A stretch of DNA of 64,000 bases from JAIBJN01 sp963802795. Lineage in GTDB: Bacteria > Actinomycetota > Thermoleophilia > Gaiellales > Gaiellaceae. Location of the stretch: the NCBI GenBank assembly GCA_963802795.1, contig CAWDJV010000005.1:558001-622000 (forward strand), in the 5' to 3' direction. Positions 17,364 to 25,448 of the stretch are shown piece after piece; the first letter of the stretch is position 1; every line of letters starts with the position of its first letter. The notes below the pieces were generated by a model that searched no databases, was not told where the DNA came from, and saw only the letters and a list, made by a program, of their open reading frames with translations. A program made the position numbers and the translations under genes.

Positions 17364-17797
17364 CGGTGCTCGCCCCGCGTGACGGTCAGCCGGACTGCGC
17401 CGGAGACGCGCTGCCGTAGCGGCAGGACGATCGTGAGCAGGCCGTGCCGGTACTCGGCCTCCGCTCCGTCCGCGTCGACGCCGTCCCCGAGCGCGATCCT
17501 GCGCTCGAACGACCCGTAGTCGATTTCGATGTGCTCGTAGCGGCGGTCCGCGCGCGGCGCGTGCTGCCGCCGGCCAGAGACGACGAGCACACCGTCTGCG
17601 ACCGCGATCTCGACCTCCTCGGGATCGACGCCTGCGAGCTCGACGACCACGTGGACCTCCGGCGGATCGTCCGTGCGGTACACGTCCAGCCGGGGGCGGA
17701 AGCCCACGCGCTGCGGCGCCAGGCGATGCTGGCACAGGTCGACGAACAGCTCCTCCATCTCGCGCTTCAGCCGGTCGATATCCCGTTTCGGGGTCAT
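17360..17797 (-). CDS. Small heat-shock protein (Hsp20/alpha-crystallin)
   Basis: A 145-residue protein with an alpha-crystallin domain: RLDVYRTDDPPEVHVVVELAG-like beta strands, LVVSGRR, and GSFERRIALGD, ending in the strand YRHGLLTIVLP. A short C-terminal tail follows. It holds unfolding proteins, here likely for Lon, whose gene it overlaps. ATG 17797 follows TAGGAT by 6 nt (leaderless). No CIRCE or HAIR inverted repeat was seen upstream. Confidence 0.9.
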   Translation of the reverse strand: MTPKRDIDRLKREMEELFVDLCQHRLAPQRVGFRPRLDVYRTDDPPEVHVVVELAGVDPEEVEIAVADGVLVVSGRRQHAPRADRRYEHIEIDYGSFERRIALGDGVDADGAEAEYRHGLLTIVLPLRQRVSGAVRLTVTRGEHR

Positions 17798-17799
17798 GC

Positions 17800-17809
17800 G
17801 ACAATCCTA
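17800..17809. promoter_or_regulatory. Overlapping divergent -10 elements for hsp20 and a small membrane ORF
   Basis: Leftward TAGGAT (17809-17804) ends 6 nt before ATG 17797. Rightward GACAAT (17800-17805) ends 7 nt before GTG 17813. Same arrangement as at 8403 and 12149. Confidence 0.45.
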
Positions 17810-17812
17810 GCC

Positions 17813-17950
17813 GTGGGCCGCATCCTCAAAGTGGGCGCAGCCGGACTGGCGTTCCTCCTCTACGTCTGGGTCGCGGCGGTCCGGCGGGCGCCTGTCGTCC
17901 GCGCCCGCAAGGCGGCCCGCCGGGCCGCAAGCAGGCCTGGATCGACCTAG
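17813..17950 (+). CDS. Small single-pass membrane protein, 45 residues
   Basis: A short ORF with one hydrophobic helix (VGAAGLAFLLYVWVAAV) followed by a basic tail (RRAPVVRARKAARRA). It has a plausible leaderless promoter facing away from hsp20. No family recognised. Support is the promoter spacing and the membrane-protein-like composition only. Confidence 0.4.
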   Translation: MGRILKVGAAGLAFLLYVWVAAVRRAPVVRARKAARRAASRPGST

Positions 17951-17982
17951 TCCGGCGAGACGTGTCGGTGCGGCCGCAGGCT

Positions 17983-18012
17983 TTGACAGCTTCCGGCGGC
18001 CTTCGCTAGCCT
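17983..18012 (+). promoter_or_regulatory. Sigma70-type promoter for the MMPL exporter gene
   Basis: TTGACA (17983-17988), an 18-nt spacer and TAGCCT (18007-18012) make the clearest -35/-10 pair in the window. The transcript would have a leader of about 28 nt, in contrast with the leaderless genes. Confidence 0.6.
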
Positions 18013-18016
18013 GGGC

Positions 18017-18045
18017 CTAGCGGAAGCTAGTGACTACTAACTAGT
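18017..18045 (+). promoter_or_regulatory. Candidate repressor operator upstream of MMPL gene
   Basis: A perfect inverted repeat CTAGC-GGAA-GCTAG (18017-18030) lies just after the -10 and covers the expected transcription start. A second palindrome, ACTAGT (18040-18045), overlaps the start codon region. CTAG is rare in GC-rich genomes, so four copies within 60 bp are notable. A MarR/TetR-type repressor is the natural guess; no such gene is adjacent. Confidence 0.45.
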
Positions 18046-18046
18046 G

Positions 18047-20233
18047 ATGGAGCGCTGGACTCGGAAGATGATCCGCTACCGCTGGGCGGTCGCCGCCGTC
18101 TGGGCGGTCGTGTTCCTCGCCTCGGGTGCGGCGATTTCCGGCCTCGCCGACCTGCTCACGAACCGCTTTGCGCTGCCGGGCACCGACACCCACCGGGCGG
18201 AGCAGATCCTCGAGGATCACTTCGGCCAGAAGACGGTCGGCTCGTTCACGCTGGTGGTTCGAGGCGAACCGGGCTCGGCCGAGTCGCTGATCGGCCCCGT
18301 CGAGCAGGCCGCGGTGAGGGCGTCGAAGGAGCTGCCGACATCCCGCGTCGCGTCGGTAGAGCCGATTTCGGACTCCGTCGTCTCGGCGCTCATCGTCTCG
18401 AACCTCGAGCCGGCCGACGCGAAGGGCCACACCGAGGCCATGCGGGCGGCGGTCGGCGAGATCTCCGGCGCGGAGGTCTACGTCTCCGGCCAGGCCGCGA
18501 TCGAGAACGACCTCGACCCGGTCTTCGCCCACGACCTCAAGGTCGGCGAGCTCTTCATCGCCGTCCCGATCGCGCTCCTCATCCTCGTCTTCGTCTTCGG
18601 GACGCTCGCCTTCCTGCTTCCGTTCATCTTCGCCGCGGCGGCGATCCCGGCCACGCTCGGGATCATCTGGGTCTTCGCCAACTTCATGGAGCTGACGACG
18701 TACCTCCAGAACCTCGTCATGCTGATCGGCTTCGGGATCGCGATCGACTACTCGCTGTTCGTCGTCTACCGCTACCGCGAGGAGCTTCGGAGCGGCAAGT
18801 CGAAGGAGGACGCGATCGTGAAGACGATGGAGACGGCCGGCCGCGCCGTCGTCTTCTCGGGCACGGCGGTCGGGATCGGGCTCGCGCTCATGCTCTTCAT
18901 GCCGCTCCCCTTCATGCGCGGCTTCGGCATCGGCGGCCTCGCGATCCCGCTCGTCTCCGTCGTCTGTGCGCTCACCCTCCTGCCGGTGCTCCTCTACTTC
19001 CTCGCCGCGAAGCTCGACAGCGTCCGGCTCATCCCGAAGAACGTGCTCGCCCGCCGGGAGGACACGGAATCGAACATGTGGATCCGGCTCTCGCGGGCGA
19101 TCATGCGGCGGCCGGCGGTGTTCGCCGCCGGGTCGGCGTCCTTCCTCGTGCTCTTGGCGCTCCCCGTCTTCACGATGGACGTCGGCCCGGGCTCGAACAA
19201 GGGCATCCCGCAGCATCTCGAAGGGGTCCAGGGGCTCAACATCATCTCCGAGGAGGTCGGCGAGGGCGCGCTCGCCCCGACGGCGATCGTGGTCGACACG
19301 GGGCGTGCAGGCGGTGCCGACGACCCGGCCGTGCAGGCCTCTCTGGCCCGGCTCCAGGAAGGGCTCATGGCCGACGACGAGGTCGCGGCGGTCGCCTTCG
19401 AGACCGGGAGCCCGCAGCACGTCGATCCGACTCGGAGGTACCTGCAGCTTCAGGTCATTGGGAAGAGCGAGTACGGCGTGCCCGCGGCTCTCGACTTCGT
19501 CGACCGTCTGCGGGACGAGATCGTGCCCGCGTCGGGCTTTCCGGACGGCGTGGACGTGTTCGCGGGCGGCGGCCCGCCGAGCGGTGTCGACTTCCTCGAC
19601 CTGACCTACAGCGCGTTCCCCTGGCTCGTGCTCGCCGTCCTCCTCCTCACGTACCTGATCCTGGTGCGCGCCTTCCGGTCGGTGCTGATCCCCCTGAAGG
19701 CGGTCGTTCTCAACCTGCTCTCGATCGGGGCCGCCTTCGGGCTCCTCGTCGCGTTCTTCGAGTGGGGTGCGGCGGACTCGGTAGGGCTCATCTCCTTCGA
19801 CCAGATCGAGGGCTGGATCCCGGTCTTCGTCTTCGCGATGGTGTTCGGCCTCTCCATGGACTACGAGGTCTTCCTCGTCAGCCGGATGCGCGAGGAATGG
19901 GACGAGACGCACGACAACGTCAAGGCGGTCTCGCTCGGGCTCGCCAAGACCGGGCGCATCGTCACGGCTGCGGGGCTGATCATGTTCGCCGCGTTCATGG
20001 GGTTCGTCGCCGGCTCGATCGTGGGTCTCCAGCAGTTCGGGTTCGGGCTGGCAATGGCGATCCTGATCGACGTGACGATCGTCCGCGCCTTGCTCGTTCC
20101 GAGCGCGATGGCGCTCTTCGGCCGCTGGAACTGGTGGCTGCCCGCGAGCGTGGCGAAGGTGTTCCGGGTCGAGCCGTCGCCGCTTCAGCCGAAGCCGTCG
20201 ATGAAGCCGGCGCCCAGCCCCAGCGGCCGCTAG
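18047..20233 (+). CDS. MMPL-family (RND) membrane transporter
   Basis: A 728-residue RND exporter of the MMPL type with about 12 membrane helices in two homologous halves. The N-terminal helix (WAVAAVWAVVFLASGAAISG) precedes an extracytoplasmic porter domain. Transport-linked Asp-Tyr motifs are seen in both halves: GFGIAIDYSLFVVYRYREEL and FGLSMDYEVFLVSRMREEW. Members export lipids, glycolipids or hydrophobic compounds using proton motive force. GTG 18044 directly before ATG 18047 is an alternative start. The upstream palindromes suggest ligand-inducible control. The stop shares CTAG with the convergent lipoprotein gene. Confidence 0.9.
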   Translation: MERWTRKMIRYRWAVAAVWAVVFLASGAAISGLADLLTNRFALPGTDTHRAEQILEDHFGQKTVGSFTLVVRGEPGSAESLIGPVEQAAVRASKELPTSRVASVEPISDSVVSALIVSNLEPADAKGHTEAMRAAVGEISGAEVYVSGQAAIENDLDPVFAHDLKVGELFIAVPIALLILVFVFGTLAFLLPFIFAAAAIPATLGIIWVFANFMELTTYLQNLVMLIGFGIAIDYSLFVVYRYREELRSGKSKEDAIVKTMETAGRAVVFSGTAVGIGLALMLFMPLPFMRGFGIGGLAIPLVSVVCALTLLPVLLYFLAAKLDSVRLIPKNVLARREDTESNMWIRLSRAIMRRPAVFAAGSASFLVLLALPVFTMDVGPGSNKGIPQHLEGVQGLNIISEEVGEGALAPTAIVVDTGRAGGADDPAVQASLARLQEGLMADDEVAAVAFETGSPQHVDPTRRYLQLQVIGKSEYGVPAALDFVDRLRDEIVPASGFPDGVDVFAGGGPPSGVDFLDLTYSAFPWLVLAVLLLTYLILVRAFRSVLIPLKAVVLNLLSIGAAFGLLVAFFEWGAADSVGLISFDQIEGWIPVFVFAMVFGLSMDYEVFLVSRMREEWDETHDNVKAVSLGLAKTGRIVTAAGLIMFAAFMGFVAGSIVGLQQFGFGLAMAILIDVTIVRALLVPSAMALFGRWNWWLPASVAKVFRVEPSPLQPKPSMKPAPSPSGR

Positions 20234-20837
20234 CAGGCCCGGCCGAGCGCGATCTCTGCGCGGCGCGGCGAGGGCCTGCCGTCCAGGTACACATCGAGAG
20301 GAACGCAGGACGGCTCGAGCGCGAAGACGAAGCCCGACCAGAAGGTGCGCGACGTGGGGTCGGTGCCGCGCGCGCACGCGGTGAAGGTGACGGCCTCGTG
20401 CCCGTCGTGGAACCCGACCTTCCCCTGAGGCAGAGGTCCGTACCCGAGCGACGCGAATCCTCGAGCCGCCTCGGGTATCTCGACCGTGACGACGTGGCCT
20501 TCGCGAACGAGGACGGGGTACTTCTGACCTCCGAGCTCCTCGACCGTCGCAGCCGCGGTGGCGGCCGCCCCGCCGACCAGGACGAAGGGCCCGACGACGA
20601 GATTGGCAGGGTCGGTGAAGGCGCCGATGAAGTCGCCGAACGAGCGGGTCGAGCAGTCCGCCGTGGCCGGCTTCGGGCGGGGTGGCGGCGCCGCGTTGGC
20701 AACCGGAAGAGCCGCCGCCGTGGCGTCTGGGAAAGCTCCCGGCGCTCCCTCGAGTCTCCCGTGCAGCCGGTGAGGGCCGCCGCGACTGCGAGCAAGGCGA
20801 GGAGACAGCACGTTCTGGGCATCCAGGACCGGTACAC
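20230..20837 (-). CDS. Putative secreted lipoprotein, one frameshift
   Basis: The N-terminal lipoprotein signal peptide PRTCCLLALLAVAAALTGC (lipobox LTGC) is in one frame. The mature part, from GAPGAFPDATAAALPVANAAP to the C-terminal AEIALGRAC, is in another, joining near 20755. The mature domain (about 170 residues, with ADCSTRSFGDFIGAFTD and VEELGGQKYPVLVREGHVVTVEIP) matches no family I recognise. Start GTG 20837 or ATG 20822. Convergent with the MMPL exporter, ending on the same CTAG; any functional link is unknown. Confidence 0.65.
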
Positions 20838-20859
20838 CTGTCTCGGGCTTCAGGTTCCG

Positions 20860-20865
20860 TAAGCT
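20860..20865 (+). promoter_or_regulatory. -10 element (TAAGCT) for the macro-domain gene
   Basis: TAAGCT ends 7 nt before GTG 20873; leaderless layout. Confidence 0.6.
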
Positions 20866-20872
20866 GTTCGCC

Positions 20873-21364
20873 GTGGAGCTGGAGGTCGTCGAGGGAAACA
20901 TCGCCGAGCTCGACGTCGACGCGATCGCGAACGCTGCCAACAACGCCCTCTGGATGGGCGCGGGAGTGGCCGGGGCGATCAAGGCTGCCGGCGGCGTGGA
21001 GATCGAGCGCGAAGCGGTGGCGAAGGGCCCGATCGAGATCGGCGACGCCGTCGCGACGGGCGCCGGCCGGCTCCCGGCCCGCTACGTGATCCACGGCGCC
21101 GTCATGGGCGAGGACCTGCGGACCGACGCCGACCTCGTCAGGCGTACGACGAGGCGTTGCCTCGAGGTCGCGGACGAGCTCGGCTGCCGGACGCTCGCGC
21201 TTCCGGCCTTCGGGACAGGCGTCGGGGGCTTTCCGCTCTCGGAGTGCGCCGAGATCATGGTCGCCGAGGTGCGCGACCACGAGCCCGAGAGCCTCGAGCT
21301 CGTCGTGCTCGCGGTGTACGGCGCCGAAGCCGAGGCGGCGTTTCGCGCCGCGGCCTCCGAGTAG
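20873..21364 (+). CDS. Macro domain protein (ADP-ribose-binding/hydrolase type)
   Basis: A 163-residue single macro domain. ADP-ribose-binding loops are visible: IANAANNALWMGAGVAGAI (NAAN plus the glycine-rich catalytic loop) and LALPAFGTGVGGFPLSEC (phosphate-binding loop 2). Proteins of this class remove ADP-ribose from proteins, nucleic acids or O-acetyl-ADP-ribose; the target is not known. GTG 20873 is leaderless. Its TAG stop forms the first three bases of the -10 of the next gene, rmlA. Confidence 0.88.
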   Translation: MELEVVEGNIAELDVDAIANAANNALWMGAGVAGAIKAAGGVEIEREAVAKGPIEIGDAVATGAGRLPARYVIHGAVMGEDLRTDADLVRRTTRRCLEVADELGCRTLALPAFGTGVGGFPLSECAEIMVAEVRDHEPESLELVVLAVYGAEAEAAFRAAASE

Positions 21365-21367
21365 CAT
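21362..21367 (+). promoter_or_regulatory. -10 element (TAGCAT) of rmlA embedded in the upstream stop codon
   Basis: TAG of the macro-domain gene (21362-21364) is extended by CAT to TAGCAT, which ends 9 nt before ATG 21377. Compare 44482 and 58070. Confidence 0.45.
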
Positions 21368-21376
21368 CCCCCCGTC

Positions 21377-22177
21377 ATGGAGGGCGGAGGAATACGGGCG
21401 CGCGGGCTCATCTGCGCGGGCGGCGAGGCGACACGTCTCGAGGAGCTGACGCGGATCACGAACAAGCACCTGCTCCCGGTGGGCCGGTGGCCGATGGTCT
21501 ACTACCCGCTCCAGCTCATGCAGCTGCTCGGGCTCCGGGACGTCCTCCTCGTCACCGGCCAGGGGCATGCGGGCGACTTCATCGACCTGCTCGGTGACGG
21601 CCGCGTACGGGAGCGCCACGGGGACGGCTCGCTGTTCGACCTCGATCTCACCTACAAGGTGCAGACCGAGCCCGGCGGGATCGCGCAGGTCGTCGGCATG
21701 GCCGAGTCGTTCGCCGCCGGGGAGAGCCTCGTCGTGTGCCTCGGGGACAACATCTTCGAGCACGCCGAGGTCGAAGCCGTCCGGGAGTGGGCCGCCGATC
21801 CCGACAGCGCTCTCATCTTCGTCAAGGAGGTGCCGGACCCGGAGCGCTTCGGCGTCGTCGTCTACGGGGACGGCAAGCAGGTGGTCGACGTCGTCGAGAA
21901 GGCCGGAGTCGTGGACGCGCGCTACGAGGCGCCGCCGTCCAGCGACGCCGTTGTCGGGCTCTACTGCTACCCGCCGGACGTCTTCGAGATCATCCGCGGC
22001 CTGGCACCCTCCTCGCGGGGAGAGCTCGAGATCACCGACGTGAACCGCTCCTACGCGGAGCAAGGGCGGCTTCGCTGCGCCCGCATCGGCGGCTGGTGGC
22101 GGGACGCCGGGACGCACGAGGCCCTCGGCAGGATCGGCACGCTCATCGAGGAGACGGGAGTGAACAAGCTCGCGTGA
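21377..22177 (+). CDS. rmlA: Glucose-1-phosphate thymidylyltransferase-like nucleotidyltransferase
   Basis: A 266-residue sugar-nucleotide transferase, first step of dTDP-L-rhamnose synthesis (dTTP plus glucose 1-phosphate). Family blocks: GLICAGGEATRLEELT (nucleotide-binding loop), NKHLLPVGRWPMVYYPL, QTEPGGIAQ, LGDNIFE (metal Asp), VEKAG, VGLYCYPP and GELEITDVNR, with WWRDAGTHEAL near the end. The usual GxGTRLxPxT is here GEATRLEELT, with Ala for the second Gly and no Pro. It starts the rmlA-rmlC-rmlD-APH-rmlB cluster and overlaps rmlC by four bases (GTGA). Confidence 0.85.
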   Translation: MEGGGIRARGLICAGGEATRLEELTRITNKHLLPVGRWPMVYYPLQLMQLLGLRDVLLVTGQGHAGDFIDLLGDGRVRERHGDGSLFDLDLTYKVQTEPGGIAQVVGMAESFAAGESLVVCLGDNIFEHAEVEAVREWAADPDSALIFVKEVPDPERFGVVVYGDGKQVVDVVEKAGVVDARYEAPPSSDAVVGLYCYPPDVFEIIRGLAPSSRGELEITDVNRSYAEQGRLRCARIGGWWRDAGTHEALGRIGTLIEETGVNKLA

Positions 22178-22646
22178 TCGCCGGCGTCGAGATCCTCCCG
22201 CTCCGCTACTTCCATGACGAGCGCGGCTGGTTCGTCGAAGTCCGGCGGGACAGCCTCGTACCCCAACGGACGCTGCAGACCAACGTGTCCTTCTCGCGCC
22301 AGGGGGTCATCCGCGGTCTCCACTACCACGAACGCGGGCAGGACGACCTCTTCGCCTGCCTCACCGGCACCGCGCGCGTCGTCGTCCTCGACCTGGAGAC
22401 CGACGAGACCTTCAGTACCGACATCGGCGAGCAGAACCCGGTCGCGGTCTACATCCCTGGCCGACATGCACACGGCTTCGAAGCGCTCACGGACCTCCTC
22501 TTCTGCTACCACGTCACGCGCGAGTACGACCCGACCGACCCCGACGAGCACGGGATCTCGCCTGGGACGACCCGCGCGTCAGGGAGAGCCTGTGGAGCAC
22601 GAGACAGCCCGATCCTCTCGGAGCGCGGAGACGCGTATCCTCCTGA
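22174..22646 (+). CDS. rmlC: dTDP-4-dehydrorhamnose 3,5-epimerase, with local frame disturbance
   Basis: A cupin-fold epimerase, about 157 residues. Clear blocks: LPLRYFHDERGWFVEV, GVIRGLHYHERGQDDLFACLTG (catalytic His in RGLHYH) and AVYIPGRHAHGFEAL (second His region). After HGIS near 22555 the family tail WDDPRVRESLWST appears in another frame, then PILSERG returns in the original frame near 22607. Two compensating single-base errors explain this best. GTG 22174 overlaps rmlA. The true end is uncertain; the stop at 22646 is in the shifted frame and overlaps rmlD. Confidence 0.8.
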
Positions 22647-23413
22647 CCGGCGCCGGCGGCCAGCTCGGGGCCGCCCTCGGCGAGGTCTTTCCGGACGCGG
22701 ATGCCCGAGGCCGCTCCGACCTCGACGTGACCGAGCCGATCGCACTCGGCTACGCGCCTGCGCTGGTCCTCCACGCGGCTGCCTGGACCGACGTCGACGG
22801 TGCCGAGGCGGACCTGGACGAGGCGATGCGCGCAAACGTCGAGGGAACCCGGAACGTGGCGGCCCTCGGCGCTCCGGTGGTCTACTACTCCTCCGACTAC
22901 GTCTTCGACGGGCAGAAGCGCGAGCCGTACCTCGAGTCGGACGAGCCCCGTCCGCTCTCGGTCTACGGTCGTTCCAAGCTTCTCGGCGAGCGGGAGGTGC
23001 GTGAGGGATGGATCGTCAGGAGCTCGTGGCTGTTCGGCTGGACCGGCCACAACTTCGTGCGGACGATGCTGCAGGTCGGCGGCGAGCGCGACGAGGTGCG
23101 GGTGGTGGACGACCAGCGCGGCTGTCCAACGTACGCCGGCCACCTTGCGGAGGCGACGCGCGAGCTCCTCGGCCGGCCCGGCGGCGTCTGGCACGTCGCC
23201 GCAGAGGGGGAGTGCACGTGGGCGGAGTTCGCGGCCGCGATCTTCGCCGCGGCGGGACTGAGCTGTCGGGTCGTCCCGATCGCGACCGAGGAGCTCGGTC
23301 GGCCCGCGCCCCGCCCTGCGTACTCCGTCCTGCGCAGCGAGCGCAAAGGCGCCCCGCGGCTCCCGCACTGGCGCGAGGGCCTGCGCGAATGCCTCGCGCG
23401 GCTCTCTACGTGA
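22592..23413 (+). CDS. rmlD: dTDP-4-dehydrorhamnose reductase
   Basis: A short-chain-dehydrogenase-fold reductase that makes dTDP-L-rhamnose. TRILLTGAGGQLGAALGEVF is the NAD(P)-binding motif; LHAAAWTDVDGAEADLDEA, YYSSDYVFDGQ and VYGRSKLLGE (YxxxK) complete the active site; VDDQRGCPTYAGHLA is the family block. GTG 22592 gives 273 residues with an 18-residue lead before TRILL. Because the rmlC end is disturbed, the true start could be closer to TRILL. It overlaps the next gene by GTGA. Confidence 0.88.
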   Translation: MEHETARSSRSAETRILLTGAGGQLGAALGEVFPDADARGRSDLDVTEPIALGYAPALVLHAAAWTDVDGAEADLDEAMRANVEGTRNVAALGAPVVYYSSDYVFDGQKREPYLESDEPRPLSVYGRSKLLGEREVREGWIVRSSWLFGWTGHNFVRTMLQVGGERDEVRVVDDQRGCPTYAGHLAEATRELLGRPGGVWHVAAEGECTWAEFAAAIFAAAGLSCRVVPIATEELGRPAPRPAYSVLRSERKGAPRLPHWREGLRECLARLST

Positions 23414-24285
23414 CCGTTCCTGCCGGGCTGGACTGGTGGCGAGGCGAGCCCGGTGGCGCCGCGTGGCTCCAGCGGCTCCCGCGCCTCGTCGGGGAGTGTG
23501 CCGAGCTCTGGTCGCTGCGCCTCGGCGATCCCTTCCACTGCGCGCACGTCTCCTACGTCGCCCCGGCCCTGCTCCCCGACGGGACGCCGGTCGTGCTCAA
23601 GATCAACTTCCCGGAGCCCGAGAGCGAGCACGAGGCGGACGCGCTCGCGCACTGGCACGGCGAAGGCGCCGTGCGCCTCGTCGAGCACGACCACGAGCGG
23701 CGCGCGCTCCTCGTCGAGCGCTGCGAGCCGGGCACCCGCCTCTGGGAGCTCGGAGACGAGGAGGAGGCGACCGGAATCGCGGCCGACCTCCTGCGGCGAC
23801 TCTGGCGTCCCGTCGAGGGCGGTCACGGCCTCAGGCTGCTCGCGGACGAGGCCGCCCGCTGGGCCGAGGAGCTGCCGCGCCGCTGCGAAGGGCCCGAGCC
23901 ACCCTACGAGCGCCGGTTGCTGGACGAGGCGGTCGCGTTCCTGCGCGAGGCAGGTCCGAATCAAGGCAGCCAGGTCGTCTGCCACCAGGACTTCCACGGC
24001 GGCAACGTCCTCCGGGCCGGACGAGAGCCCTGGCTGGCGATCGACCCGAAGCCGCTCGTCGGCGAGCGCGAGTTCGACACCGCGTCGCTCCTGCGCGATC
24101 GCCGCTGGGAGCTCAGGAACGACCCGGACGCGGCGGCACGCGTGCGCCGCCGCCTCGATCGGTTGTCCGCCGATCTCGGTCTCGACCGCGAGCGCATGCG
24201 CGGCTGGGGCATGGCCCATGCGCTCGCCTGGGGCTCCGGGGAGGACGACATGGTCGCCTGCGCCCGCTGGCTCGCGGCTGCCTAG
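23410..24285 (+). CDS. Aminoglycoside/hydroxyurea phosphotransferase-family kinase
   Basis: A 291-residue APH(6)/hydroxyurea-phosphotransferase-type kinase. Visible: VPAGLDWW at the N-terminus, VLKINFP (ATP-binding Lys), the Brenner-type catalytic loop CHQDFHGGNVL and metal-binding AIDPKPLVGEREFD. Family members phosphorylate streptomycin or hydroxyurea, but many chromosomal copies have unknown substrates. It sits between rmlD and rmlB and its GTG overlaps the rmlD stop. It may belong to the sugar cluster or just share its mRNA. Resistance is not shown. Confidence 0.82.
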   Translation: MTVPAGLDWWRGEPGGAAWLQRLPRLVGECAELWSLRLGDPFHCAHVSYVAPALLPDGTPVVLKINFPEPESEHEADALAHWHGEGAVRLVEHDHERRALLVERCEPGTRLWELGDEEEATGIAADLLRRLWRPVEGGHGLRLLADEAARWAEELPRRCEGPEPPYERRLLDEAVAFLREAGPNQGSQVVCHQDFHGGNVLRAGREPWLAIDPKPLVGEREFDTASLLRDRRWELRNDPDAAARVRRRLDRLSADLGLDRERMRGWGMAHALAWGSGEDDMVACARWLAAA

Positions 24286-24368
24286 CCGGCGACGACGCGG
24301 TCGTGATCGGGGTCCCGGCGCCAGACGCCGTTCGTCACGTGCAGCATGGACTTCGAGAATACGGTGAT

Positions 24369-24374
24369 TACGAT
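24369..24374 (+). promoter_or_regulatory. -10 element (TACGAT) for rmlB
   Basis: TACGAT ends 7 nt before GTG 24382; leaderless layout. It gives rmlB its own transcript although it is part of the rhamnose cluster. Confidence 0.6.
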
Positions 24375-24381
24375 CAGAGGT

Positions 24382-25368
24382 GTGCGCGTCCTCGTCACCG
24401 GCGGCTGCGGGTTCATCGGCAGCCACTTCGTCAAACGTCTCGTCGCCGGCCGCGACGAGGTCGTCGTCCTCGACAAGCTGACGTACTCGGGGCGCAAGGA
24501 GAACGTCGACGGGATCGACTGCGAGCTTCGGGTAGGCGACATTGCCGATCCCGACGCGGTCGCGGGCGCGGCAGCGGGTTGCGAGGCGATCGTCAACTTC
24601 GCGGCCGAGACCCATGTCGACCGCTCGATTCTCGGCGCCACCGACTTCGGGCGAACCGAGTTCTTCGGAACGCAGGTCCTGCTCGAGGAGGTGAGGCGAA
24701 CCGGGGCCCGCTACGTCCAGGTCTCGACCGACGAGGTCTACGGCGACCTCGCCGGCGGTGGGTCGGCGGACGAGAGCCACCCGGTCGGGCCGTCGAGCCC
24801 CTACAGCGTGGCCAAGGCGGCCGGAGACCTCCACGTTCCCGCCTACGTGCGCACCTTCGGGGTCAACGCGTCGATCACGCGGGGCTCGAACACGTACGGG
24901 CCGCACCAGTATCCGGAGAAGCTGGTTCCGCTCTTCGTCACCAACGCGCTCGACGACCAGCCGCTTCCCGTCTACGGCGACGGCCGCCAGGTCAGGGACT
25001 GGCTGCACGTCGCGGACCACTGCGCCGGCGTCGAGCTCGTGCTCCACGAAGGCGCGCCCGGCGAGGTCTACAACATCGGTGGGGGAAACGAACGCGAGAA
25101 CATCGAGATCACGCGGCGGATCCTTGCGCTCACCGGCGCCGATCCTTCTCTCGTCCGCCACGTGACCGATCGCCCGGGTCACGATCGCCGCTACTCGCTC
25201 GACTCGTCGAAGCTCGCCGGCCTCGGCTGGGTGCCGACGCGCGATTTCGAGGAGGGGCTCGCCGAGACCGTCGAGTGGTACCGCGCCAACCGGGCCTGGT
25301 GGGAGCCGATCAAGTCGGGCGAGTACCTGGACTACTACCGCCGCCAGTACGCCGAGCGGCTCGGCTAG
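24382..25368 (+). CDS. rmlB: dTDP-glucose 4,6-dehydratase
   Basis: A 328-residue extended SDR. NAD-binding VLVTGGCGFIGSHFVKRL, the dehydratase motif VSTDEVYGDLAGGG, and the catalytic YxxxK in SSPYSVAKAAGD, followed by TRGSNTYGPHQYPEKLVPL and GDGRQVRDWLHVADH. It converts dTDP-glucose to dTDP-4-keto-6-deoxyglucose for RmlC/RmlD. GTG 24382 is chosen from the -10 spacing and gives the exact family N-terminus; the longer ORF from 24346 is not needed. Confidence 0.93.
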   Translation: MRVLVTGGCGFIGSHFVKRLVAGRDEVVVLDKLTYSGRKENVDGIDCELRVGDIADPDAVAGAAAGCEAIVNFAAETHVDRSILGATDFGRTEFFGTQVLLEEVRRTGARYVQVSTDEVYGDLAGGGSADESHPVGPSSPYSVAKAAGDLHVPAYVRTFGVNASITRGSNTYGPHQYPEKLVPLFVTNALDDQPLPVYGDGRQVRDWLHVADHCAGVELVLHEGAPGEVYNIGGGNERENIEITRRILALTGADPSLVRHVTDRPGHDRRYSLDSSKLAGLGWVPTRDFEEGLAETVEWYRANRAWWEPIKSGEYLDYYRRQYAERLG

Positions 25369-25448
25369 GAATGCACGGGAGCCCCGTCCTCATGCAATCC
25401 TTACGAGCCTGGCGTACTCTGAGAGTCGCTAGGGGTCTCTAGCGGCTC

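Noticed and set aside
18041..22117. 1,358-codon open frame on the minus strand opposite the MMPL, macro and rmlA genes
   Set aside because: Antisense frame of high-GC coding DNA; charged low-complexity product without any family motif, and it covers several well-supported genes.
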